From contig JAPJBO010000214.1 in NCBI GenBank assembly GCA_030068145.1, forward strand, positions 1 through 64,000: DNA of 64,000 nucleotides, written 5' to 3'. Below, piece by piece: positions 32,426 to 41,418 of the stretch. Positions within the stretch are counted from its first letter, which is position 1. Every line of letters begins with the position of its first letter. The position numbers and the translations under genes were made by a program. The stretch comes from Diplonema papillatum. Taxonomy: Eukaryota > Euglenozoa > Diplonemea > Diplonemida > Diplonemidae. The notes under the pieces were generated by a model. It ran no database searches, was not told where the DNA came from, and worked only from the letters and a program-made list of their open reading frames with translations.

Positions 32426-32581
32426 AATGGCTCTATCCCAATGGACCGACGCAAAAGAGAAGAGAAGCCAAAGATCAGCGCGCAAGAATCAGCCGCCTAC
32501 GGCACGGATGTGCACTGGAGGGTACCCGGGACCAAGAAATCTGCCACCGCCTCATCAATCGTCTGAAGGCTAGGCACCCGC

Positions 32582-34242
32582 CTAACCGGGCACCGCCCAC
32601 GGAACACTGGCCAAGGACTGGGCGAGGCGGCTTGGAAGGTCCGCGATGTTCATCTCGCTTGAAACTCTCTCAAACCATACGCGAGCCTTCGCCCTGGCAA
32701 TGCCTTGCCACAACCTGTGGACAGGGGCAAGCAGCATCCCAGCCCTGGACTGACCCTGGACAACGCCCGTCATCTCTTTGAACCACAGACCGAACGCCAC
32801 CGACACGGCTGCGAACTCCAAAGCGTGAATCGGCAGCCCGGACGCCCTGGCAGGAACCGGGCAAGAGTAGTACTCGACAGACGACACCACGCCGTCCGTA
32901 AGAACAACAAGGACGGCGCCCAGCCCCTTTGGGCAGGCATCCGTGAACAGGACGCACTTGGTCCCCGTATCCGGACTCACCGAGGGGAACCGACTTTTCA
33001 AAGACACGGACCTCACTCCTCAGGACGTCAACCCACCACCGGAGCGATACGCAAAGCTCGCGACCCAGCTTGAAGTCCCGGTACGTGGACGACGCATTGG
33101 CGCGCCTGAATCGAGATTGGAGAGGTGCCCTACCCACCTTGCGGAATAGGGAGGACGAGGCGGACCCTAGTTTCCCGGCGCGACGCCGCCTCGCCCGGTG
33201 CGAGCGAGTCGCGAGCGAGAACGCCCTCCAGAACGAACACCAGTTTCTCCTTCCGTGGTTCCGACAGGGAAACGTGCACACCCTCCCCGTCTATCGAGAA
33301 AATCAAGCCCAGGTGCCGAAAGCTGTTGCCCTGTGAGGTCTTTTCGTCGTTGAAAGAGGTGCGCAAAATGCCGCCCAGCAGCTCTAAGGTGTCAGCGAGC
33401 ACTAGGTTGTCCTCCAGCCGGCAGGGACAGGCGAAGTCGTCGTAGTACTGCAGGAGCGGCAGCGACAGGCCGCGACGGACGACGCGGGCGAGGACCTTCG
33501 CAAGGCGTTGTAGTGTACAACGCTTGCCGCCTCGCCAAACGACAGACGGTCGAGCCTGAAAAATTGCAACAGTCCGTCCGGGTCCTCCGCCACCACGCAC
33601 CTGCAGATTACATCGTTCTGCGCCTTCATCTGCCTGTAGGCGTCACGATGGTCCAAACCTACTGAGTAGAAGGCCGCCCCGGCAAACCTACCGGAGGCCT
33701 GTTGGGCCAGTTGCCGCGCCACCCCCACGGAAACGTCGACGGTGTCCAGCTTGACCTTCGTCGCATGTGGACCGCCTTATTAACCAGGGCCATACGCCCG
33801 TCATCGCACGCGCGGAGCTTCGTCTGCCACCCCGGGGACCCCGCTTCTTCGTCTTGATGATAGGGGTCTGATAAGACCACGATGAGAGAGTCGATGATTA
33901 TGATGACCAGCCTGATACGCTGGCGGGAAAACAGGAAGCTCGGGCGACAGCGCCCTGCCGCCCTCGGTTCATTTTCCACCTCCTGCCGGAGTCGACAAAG
34001 GCTTGTAGTCGTCTCAAGCCCTTCCTTGCCGGCCCGCTGTCAACTCTGTTCCTAAACCCACCGACCTGCGGCCAGCCGGTGGGAGAGAACACCGGACCCT
34101 TCGACGCCACAACTAGGGTGAGCTGGAGCTCGCCGAGGACATCGGTGTCCAGCTTCAGCAGGCGGTCACACGCGGCCCCTAGTGTCACCGGACCCATCAA
34201 GCCAACCTCGGCACGACCATCCCAATACTGAGCGAGCGTCAT
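32582..34242 (-). pseudogene. Reverse transcriptase/RNase H of YR element, frameshifted
   Basis: The ATG at 34242 opens a frame (MTLAQYWDGRAEVGLMGPVT...) to 33898. RT motifs then appear in other frames: GLDHRDAYRQMKAQND with FRLDRLSFGEAASVVHYN (33728-33510), then LSLPLLQYYDDFACPC (33475-33430, an intact YxDD box) and FRHLGLIFSIDGEGVHVS. The RNase H part (FKLGRELCVSLRWWVDVLRSE, then CVLFTDACPKGLGAVLVVLT, ALEFAAVSV, SSEMNIADLPSR) spans 33100-32600 in two frames. At least three frame changes separate intact catalytic motifs. All key acidic residues remain. Together with the recombinase downstream this is the DIRS/PAT/Ngaro gene set. The retained YYDD contrasts with the VDN of the neighbouring retroelement, so the two belong to different lineages. 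Confidence 0.8.
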
Positions 34243-34258
34243 GTCATCTTCCCCCCTT

Positions 34259-34345
34259 TGTCTCCCGTTTCAAGCTGAAGACGAGAGGTTGAAGGCCGTC
34301 TCCCGTTTTAAGCTGAAGACGAGAGGTTGAAGGCCGTCCCGGCGC
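34259..34345 (-). repeat. Tandem duplication of about 40 bp
   Basis: Two copies of GTCTCCCGTTT.AAGCTGAAGA...GGTTGAAGGCC, one base different, within the YR element leader. Confidence 0.85.
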
Positions 34346-34400
34346 CCAGATAAAACAAGTACACACGTCCGCGACGGGCGCCCACCCGCCTGACCAATCT

Positions 34401-34449
34401 GACGCGTCCGCGATCGGGCGCATGCCATGCGCCCGATCGCGGACGCGTC
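34401..34449. repeat. Perfect 24-bp-arm palindrome
   Basis: Left arm 34401-34424 (GACGCGTCCGCGATCGGGCG + CATG), a single C spacer at 34425, then the exact reverse complement at 34426-34449. It sits at the boundary of the 85-bp satellite inside the YR element. A stem this perfect is often an initiation, pausing or recombination structure. Its function here is unknown. Confidence 0.92.
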
Positions 34450-36190
34450 TCCCGGACACATCTCAAACCAAGCGAGCTGCACGCCGTGCACGTGGCACGG
34501 CGGATGGTAGCCGAAGCGAGCTGCACGTCATCGAGGTCAGACGGACCTCAACCAAGCGAGCTGCACGCCGTGCACATGACACGGCGGATCGCAGCCAAAG
34601 CGAGCTGCACGTCATCGAGGCCAGACGGATCTCAAACCAAGCGAGCTGCACGCCATGCACGTGGCACGGCGGATCTCAGCCAAAGCGAGCTGCACGTCAT
34701 CGAGGCCAGACGGATCTCAAACCAAGCGAGCTGCACGCCATGCACATGGCACGGCGGATCTCAGCCAAGCGAGCTGCACGTCATCGAGGCCAGACGGATC
34801 TCAAACCAAGCGAGCTGCACGCCATGCACGTGGCACGGCGGATCTCAGCCAAAGCGAGCTGCACGTCATCGAGGCCAGACGGATCTCAAACCAAGCGAGC
34901 TGCACGCCGTGCACGTGGCACGGCGGATCTCAGCCAAAGCGAGCTGCACGTCATCGAGGCCAGACGGATCTCAAACCAAGCGAGCTGCACGCCATGCACG
35001 TGGCACGGCGGATCTCAGCCAAAGCGAGCTGCACGTCATCGAGGCCAGACGGATCTCAAACCAAGCGAGCTGCACGCCGTGCACATGGCACGGCGGATCT
35101 CAGCCAAAGCGAGCTGCACGTCATCGAGGCCAGACGGATCTCAAACCAAGCGAGCTGCACGCCATGCACGTGGCACGGCGGATCTCAGCCAAAGCGAGCT
35201 GCACGTCATCGAGGCCAGACGGATCTCAAACCAAGCGAGCTGCACGCCATGCACGTGGCACGGCGGATCTCAGCCAAAGCGAGCTGCACGTCATCGAGGC
35301 CAGACGGATCTCAAACCAAGCGAGCTGCACGCCATGCACGTGGCACGGCGGATCTCAGCCAAAGCGAGCTGCACGTCATCGAGGCCAGACGGATCTCAAA
35401 CCAAGCGAGCTGCACGCCATGCACGTGGCACGGCGGATCTCAGCCAAAGCGAGCTGCACGTCATCGAGGCCAGACGGATCTCAAACCAAGCGAGCTGCAC
35501 GCCGTGCACGTGGCACGGCGGATCTCAGCCAAAGCGAGCTGCACGTCATCGAGGCCAGACGGATCTCAAACCAAGCGAGCTGCACGCCATGCACGTGGCA
35601 CGGCGGATCTCAGCCAAAGCGAGCTGCACGTCATCGAGGCCAGACGGATCTCAAACCAAGCGAGCTGCACGCCGTGCACGTGGCACGGCGGATCTCAGCC
35701 AAAGCGAGCTGCACGTCATCGAGGCCAGACGGATCTCAAACCAAGCGAGCTGCACGCCATGCACGTGGCACGGCGGATCTCAGCCAAAGCGAGCTGCACG
35801 TCATCGAGGCCAGACGGATCTCAAACCAAGCGAGCTGCACGCCATGCACGTGGCACGGCGGATCTCAGCCAAGCGAGCTGCACGTCATCGAGGCCAGACG
35901 GATCTCAAACCAAGCGAGCTGCACGCCATGCACGTGGCACGGCGGATCTCAGCCAAAGCGAGCTGCACGTCATCGAGGCCAGACGGATCTCAAACCAAGC
36001 GAGCTGCACGCCGTGCACGTGGCACGGCGGATCTCAGCCAAAGCGAGCTGCACGTCATCGAGGCCAGACGGATCTCAAACCAAGCGAGCTGCACGCCGTG
36101 CACGTGGCACGGCGAATCTCAGCCAAAGCGAGCTGCACGTCAGCGACCAGGCGAGGCGAGCTGCCGCCGAGCGCGGCGGACCTCAGCCAA
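34450..36190. repeat. 85-bp satellite inside the YR element
   Basis: About 20 units of 85 bp built from CAAGCGAGCTGCACGCCATG, CACGTGGCACGGCGGATCTC, and AGCGAGCTGCACGTCATCGA with GGCCAGACGGAT. Units differ mainly at CCATGC/CCGTGC and CACGTGG/CACATGG; two units lack one A (CAAGC for CAAAGC). Because 85 is not a multiple of 3 and the unit has no plus-strand stop, all three plus frames stay open for 600-700 codons, giving spurious proteins. Confidence 0.95.
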
Positions 36191-36442
36191 GCGAGTCTCG
36201 TCATGATAAGGCGCTGGCCAGGCACCACACGAATATCCACGGCTTGCACGTCAAGTACTGGACAGGACGGATCTCAGCTGGAACAGCTGCACCGTCGATC
36301 GGCGTGCGACGACCCCCCCTCAGGTGGGCCGCGCCTCGCACCTCAGGCATCAGCCTGGCATGCCCCCCCTGCATGCTTTGCTACACGGGTATTCAGTCCC
36401 GGCGAGCAGTGGCAGGGCGCTCTCCAGCCAAACGAGTTGAAC

Positions 36443-36525
36443 AGAAACAAATGACTGATCCGGTTTGGTGGAGATCCGCGCTCCTGCCGGGGCTTTGCTC
36501 GGGATTAGCTGAATTAAACACCTAT
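36443..36525 (-). repeat. Split direct repeat A1 (83 bp), element 5' terminus
   Basis: Terminal copy of the 31998-32080 repeat. It defines the right-hand edge of the YR element. Confidence 0.92.
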
Positions 36526-37248
36526 TTTAATAGCTTCCTCTTCCCTTCTTCTTGATTCGGTTCGGCAGAAGCGATCATGCAAGTTGTGCGAAAAAGGCCG
36601 AGGTGCTCAAGCGACAATTCCCTCTAAATCCTGTCTTCCTTCTTCTTTTTTGCACCAGTGTGATGAACTTTCCTGTGCTCCTTTTGGTCTTTCTGAGCCC
36701 AAAACGCCTCAAAAAAATATTTTCGCGCCTGCGGCGCGTTCTATCTCAGTCTACCTGGTAGTACCAGTAGGTCAGGTGAAAAACCGCGCCGTGCGTGGCA
36801 AACTATGCCGTGCGGCCAAGAGGGGGGGGGGGGTCGGTAAACAATGTTTACCAAAATGTTTTTTACACCTTCCCCTGCTTTGTAGGAAATACTTGAGGAG
36901 GCTGCCAGCTGCAAAAGATCAAAGGAGGTAAATGTGCTGTAGCAGTGGCGGGCGTAAGCGTTCAACAAAGACCCATTTTGTAGTTGTATTGTTTCTCCCC
37001 CTTTAGCCTCCTTCGAAGTAAGCACAAGGCAGCCGCTCGAGTATTTTCTAAACCCCCGGGAACAGAGAGACTGGGGACACCCGCGCTCATAGCATCAAGG
37101 ATTGGTCGATTTAGTGGCACCTTTGGTGACTGTATGCGCTGCCATGGGGCGGTCATTCTTGAATGAAACTACTAAATCTACTACCCTTTGCCAAACGCCC
37201 TTTGCAACTAGAGCGACACCGAATCGTAACCACCTGCGACTTACACAG
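36526..37248. other. Region between YR element and coiled-coil/AT-hook gene
   Basis: Contains a small ORF-like stretch with a hydrophobic segment (36552-36761), a G-run (36823-36834), and a copy of a dispersed repeat (36874-36966). No upstream exon of the following gene could be fixed, although its exon at 37249 must be preceded by one ending in phase 1. Confidence 0.4.
36874..36966 (+). repeat. CCTGCTTTGTAGGAAAT dispersed repeat, uninterrupted copy
   Basis: Landmarks are CCTGCTTTGTAGGAAATACT, TGAGGAGGCTGCCAG, AAAGGAGGTAAATGTGCTGT and CAGTGGCGGGCGTAAGCGTT. Related copies are at 57638-57681 (first half), 58415-58658 (interrupted by a 70-bp tandem duplication), and a beginning at 58667. It is non-coding and about 93 bp. 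Confidence 0.75.
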
Positions 37249-40200
37249 GGCCCATTCCCGCGCCGGAAGTGGTGGCGTTGGTTGAAGAGCTCAGCTTGTT
37301 GAAGGAGGAGCTCGCCGCTGCCGAGAAGAGCCTCAAGTCGATTGAAGGGCTGAAGGCTGCGAGCCAAAAGGCTCTCGAAGCCGCGGAGAAGGAGCGGGAC
37401 ACCGTCCAAGACCAGCTGCAAACCGTGTCCTCGGAGCTGGCGGCGGCGCGCGAAGCGTGCACGGCGAAGGCGCTCGAAGCCGAGAAGGAGAGGAACGACG
37501 CGGTCCAGCAGACCGCCGACAAAATCGCGGAGCTGCGCAAGGACATCGCCGCGCAGCAGACGTCCGCCGAGTCCTTCAGCCGTCAGGCGCAGGAGCTCGA
37601 CAGCGAGCTGCAGTCGCTCGCACTCACCGCCGACATGAAGGCCGTCGTCGAAGATCACCTGAACGCGGCCAAACGTACGCTTTGACCAATTTCTGCACAA
37701 GAACAGGATCCAATTCAACGAGCGACGTCCCGGCCACCTTGAGTCTGCTCTCGGTTCAGTCGTCCTGCTATGCAGCTCTGTCCCACTTCTACATCAGCGG
37801 TTTAGCAGCCAGCTGATGCCCGTTTGAAGTTAGAGAAAGCCGATAACGTAGCAGCTTCGGAGAGCGGCTCGGGCCACGCTCGGTTCTGCGAAGAAACGAG
37901 CTATCTCGAATACAGGCGATATCAGCGTCCGTACAGTTTTCGTGCATGCGGGCCTCCATCGTGTTTGCGTGTGTTCGTTGTCGACCGGTGATATTGCTTG
38001 ATCTGAATGGGGGCTGTTCCTTTCCCCGCTGCCCGTCTTCGGCCCGGCTTCCAGCGCCACCCCGCGAATGCATCAACCAAGGGTGACATACGCCGCCTCA
38101 CGTCCCGGAGCCGTCGACATTTTGATGTGAGGAGCCGGCATCGGGGCTGTTGCCCGCTGCATGCTCCGTGTGTATTCGAGTGCCGCCGAAAACACGATAA
38201 CCCCAAACTCCCTCAATACAGTGAGCGAAGCGGAGGCCGACAAGGAGGAAGCCGTCCTCCAGCAGTTGACTGCAAAGTTCGCGGAAGAGGTCGCCAAGGC
38301 GAAGGAAGGCGTCAAGGAACGGTACGCGCGTTTTTTTTTGCGTGCTAGCAATGCAGTTATTGGTACCAGGAGTCGGTAGTTGACAGCGTCTACATGCAAC
38401 TTGCCTGCACAGCCAAGACGTTCCCTGACTGAGGGATGTCCCATGTAGACTGGCTGTTCATGATTGCTGTGTCCAATCGCTTCTTGACCTTTCCACGGGT
38501 TACGCTCTCGCACGGACAAAAAAATACACTTCAGGAAACAAGCCATCACCGCTGAACGAGCCGCCATGAAGAAGGTTGTGGCTCAAATTAAAGCACTCGG
38601 TGGTGGTATGTCTTTGCCTTTCGGTTAGCTGCAGAGTGAAGGATACAATCCATCGACCATGAGGTAGTCTATGCACTAAACCCCCCTCTCGCATATAATT
38701 TACATTTTTGGGGTCCAAAAAATGTAAATTATATACGGTATGTAAATTATACACGAGTTTGGGCCCCTATGTAAATAATACGCGAGATTCACTTCGTGGT
38801 GTATATAATTTACATTACGAGGCGCTTACACAGACCCCTTACAGGGCTAGAACACCGCACAAAGGGGCGGGGATGGCTGAACTAAAGGCACTGCAGACAG
38901 CAGCCTTGGAGGAGCTGCGTCTCCAGAATGAGGCAAGCGAGTTCGTTGTTGTCGGGTCCGAAAGTGGAAGCGAGTTCTCCGAGCTTGAAGACGATCCCGG
39001 GGCTGTAAGCACAGACGGGGGCTCCGACGGTGACGTGGCTTCGTTCGCCGGCGGAGACGACGACGGCACAGACGAGGAAGGTGAAGGCAAGGAAGACGAA
39101 GATGGGAATAAAGCTGAGGAGAGCGACTCTGGTGATGGGGACCCGGAGGAAGAGGGTGGTGCACCGCCTGCTGCAAAGAAGGTGAAGCTGGAACGTGGGG
39201 TTGCTAAGAGGGCGAACAGGAGAACAACATGCCTCGAGTCCAAGGGCAAGATTGTCCGGAAGTTCGACGAACTGGTGGTCGCAGTGGCGGAGAGGGAGGC
39301 GGCAAAGCCAGAGGCAACAAGGAAGAACCCGAATTCGCAGAGTCGTGAGGTGATGAGCTCGCTGCGGAGTTGGGCAAAGGAAAACGTGGACAACGGTGCC
39401 ACAACCATCCACAACCGCAGCCAGGTTGAAAGCTTCCGGAAGGCTGTGACATCGTCCAGGGGTAGCGGCTCTCTACGCGTGAAGCGCAGAATGAGGCACA
39501 GGAAGACGCTCTTCCCGCTTGTTGAGGCATGCCTGAAGGTGTTTGTCGTAGAGAAGCGCAAAGACAATCGGAAAGTGACACTGCAGACGTTGAAGACGCA
39601 AGCGGAGGCTCTCCTCCAGGACGATGAGGTGTCTGCCCTCTGCAGGAACGTGAGGAGTGTCTCCACAACGTACCTGCGAAACTTCCTGAGCAGGAACCGC
39701 TTTCGAGTCAAAGTGGTGCAGAAGCAGACCCCCTTTACGCGGGATGACATCTGTGCGAAAGCACAGGTGTTCCACACACACCTCCACCACGTTCTCCCCC
39801 ATGTCACCCCTTCTTCTATTTTTAAAAAGCGAGAACATCATCATCACCCCTCGTTTTTGAGTCAGCAATGGAAAGTCTTTCTGCAGTGTTCCCCCCTTTG
39901 TTCTGACTTCACTCCGATGCGCATCTTAGAGAGACGTGGAGCTGAAACACGAAGGCACAGCTGCCACACCTGCTGACCTTCCCTGCATGGCTTGTTTGTC
40001 CCCGGGAAAAATGAAAAAACCGTATGTAAATTATAGAAAAATGTAAATTATATGCGAGTTTGGCGTAAAATGTAAATTATATACGGTATGTAAATTATAT
40101 GCGGATGTAAATTATATGCAGGGGGGGGGTTTACGTCGTGGTTACACCATGGAACGATAGCACTGTAGGTGGTCCTGCAGAAATGGCTCGGGATCAGTAG

Positions 40201-41418
40201 TTAGCTTGCGTGTGCAACTTACTCTAGCTCCGTTCAAAGACGTTCAAGAGTTCAGGCGGAGCAGACTTCGCTCTTGTGGAAAACACTTCCGGACGAACCT
40301 CTCCCCTCGGGCTGTCTTCGCTGAACAGGTGAAAACAACCGCCGGGGCAAAAAAGCACTCTTGTTTCCCGGTGAAAGTACGTGCGCTCGCTAAAGACCGG
40401 CGCCCAGCGAGACTAGAGGCAGCAGTTAAAGTTCCGGTACGCCACCCCGATTAGCAGCTATGCTCGGGCGATGCTAAGTTCAAGTAGTGCTAAGTTCGGG
40501 CATTGCTAAGCTATTCATATTGCATATCCATAGGACCTTTTGTCACGACAAAGAGCATCTGATCAGTTCCCACGATTCTTTCTCGCGGCACGTCCTTCCA
40601 TCACAACAGAGGTCGAAGACGAAGAAGAGGAGGAGCCGGAGAAGAAGAAGCGCGCGAAGAAGGCCGGCGGCAAGGCAGGCCGGCCGAAGAAAGCGGACGT
40701 GGAAGATGAGGAAGACGAGGCGGAGGCTGAAGAAGAAGTCGCGCCGAAGACGCCGAAGAAGAGAGGAAGGAAGCCGGCCCCGAAGGCGGAAAAGCGGAAG
40801 AAGCCCGCCGACGACAACGAAGACGAAAACGAAGCCGAAAAAGACGAGGACCCGCCGGCGAAAAAGCCGCGCGGAAAGAAGGCGGGCCCGAAAGCCGGGA
40901 AGAGGAAGAAGACCGACGAAGAAGAGGAGGCGCACGACGACGAAAAGGAGGACGAAGACGACGACGCGCCGCCGGCAAAGAAGCCGCGCGGGAAACCCGC
41001 CAAGAAAAAGCCGGCCGCGAAGCGGGGCAAGAAGGCCGCCGCGGAGGAGGAAGACGAAGGTGAGCCCGACGAAGACGAGGTCGAGGTTGGCGAAGAAGTC
41101 GCGCCGAAGAAGAGAGGGAGGAAGCCGGCGCCGAAGGCGGAAAAGTCGAAGAAGGCCGCCGCGGAGGACGAAGACGACGAAGGCGAGGCCGAAGAAGAAG
41201 AAGCGGGCGGCAAGCGCAAACCGGCCGCCAAACAGTCGCTCCGGTCGCGCGCCCGGCAGCTGCAGCTGGAGGACGAAGCCGCCAGCGACGACGACTCATC
41301 CGAAGACTCGGAAGAAGAACCGGCGACGCCCGTCGCAAAAACCCCGAAGAAGGCCGCGAGGAAGACGCCGGCCAAGAAGACCCCCGCCAAGAAGACCCCC
41401 GCCAAGAAGAAGAAGTGA
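37249..41418 (+). CDS. Coiled-coil protein with long charged KKRGRKP tail, 4 exons found, 5' end missing
   Basis: Exons 37249-37674, 38222-38321, 38535-38605 and 40610-41418 join in matching phases (1, 2, 1) with canonical GT-AG introns (donors GTACGC, GTACGC, GTATGT). The product is continuous. It has a coiled coil (VEELSLLKEELAAAEKSLKSIE...), two short helical exons (LSEAEADKEEAVLQQLTAKF; KQAITAERAAMKKVVAQIKA), then a 270-residue tail of alternating acidic (EDEEEEEPE, DDEKEDEDDD) and basic blocks. The basic blocks carry KKRGRKPAPKAEK twice, KAGRPKK and terminal TPAKKTPAKK repeats. The RGRKP/GRP cores resemble AT-hook minor-groove-binding motifs, and the Lys-Pro-Ala tail resembles linker-histone tails, so nuclear chromatin binding is inferred. 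Exon 1 is not found: the first known exon begins inside a codon and has no early ATG. The last intron carries a DNA transposon. Confidence 0.78.
38679..40131 (+). mobile_element. TA-flanked DNA transposon inside an intron (Tc1/pogo-like, internally truncated)
   Basis: Ends read AACCCCCC...GCATATAATTTACAT (left) and the reverse complement of AACCCCCCCCC.TGCATATAATTTACAT (right). Each is bordered by TA (38677-38678 and 40132-40133), as expected of Tc1/mariner/pogo insertion. Ten copies of the ATGTAAATTATAT core lie subterminally, five per side, probably transposase-binding sites. The element is 1,453 bp. It contains one ORF with the DNA-binding half of a transposase but no DDE domain, so it is non-autonomous. 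It sits in sense orientation within the intron 38606-40609 and leaves the flanking splice sites intact. Confidence 0.87.
38873..39976 (+). CDS. Truncated CENP-B/Tc5-type transposase (DNA-binding part only)
   Basis: 367-residue ORF from the ATG at 38873. It has an acidic Gly/Glu/Asp-rich N-terminus (about residues 25-105) and a basic segment (VKRRMRHRKT). A CENP-B-like helix-turn-helix follows around residues 214-280: FPLVEACLKVFVVEKR, VTLQTLKTQAEALLQDD, VSTTYLRNFLSRNRFRVK. It continues TPFTRDDICAKAQVFH, which in full-length relatives leads into the DDE domain. Here the sequence switches within about 10 codons to low-complexity HHVLPHVTPSS...HHHHPSF and stops at 39976, so the catalytic domain has been deleted. 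The protein could still bind the subterminal ATGTAAATTATAT repeats and act as a repressor. That is inference. Confidence 0.72.
   Translation: MAELKALQTAALEELRLQNEASEFVVVGSESGSEFSELEDDPGAVSTDGGSDGDVASFAGGDDDGTDEEGEGKEDEDGNKAEESDSGDGDPEEEGGAPPAAKKVKLERGVAKRANRRTTCLESKGKIVRKFDELVVAVAEREAAKPEATRKNPNSQSREVMSSLRSWAKENVDNGATTIHNRSQVESFRKAVTSSRGSGSLRVKRRMRHRKTLFPLVEACLKVFVVEKRKDNRKVTLQTLKTQAEALLQDDEVSALCRNVRSVSTTYLRNFLSRNRFRVKVVQKQTPFTRDDICAKAQVFHTHLHHVLPHVTPSSIFKKREHHHHPSFLSQQWKVFLQCSPLCSDFTPMRILERRGAETRRHSCHTC

Larger units (their letters stand above)
30184..36525 (-). mobile_element. YR (PAT/Ngaro-type) retrotransposon with split direct repeats
   Basis: Read on the minus strand, the order is: A1 (36525-36443, 83 bp); an 85-bp satellite; RT and RNase H (34242-32582); B1 (32425-32080, 346 bp) fused directly to A2 (32080-31998, 83 bp); tyrosine recombinase (32005-30646); B2 (30529-30184, 346 bp). 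By eye A1 equals A2 and B1 equals B2 with no indel and no mismatch. Split direct repeats A1...B1A2...B2 are the known signature of PAT-like, Ngaro and related tyrosine-recombinase retrotransposons, which insert by recombination and leave no target duplication. None is seen here. Identical repeats indicate a recent insertion, yet the ORFs carry frameshifts. Confidence 0.88.

Noticed and set aside
34422-36555. Three overlapping plus-strand ORFs of 594-689 codons
   Set aside because: They are readings of an 85-bp satellite that lacks plus-strand stops. All three frames are open equally and the host retroelement is transcribed from the other strand.
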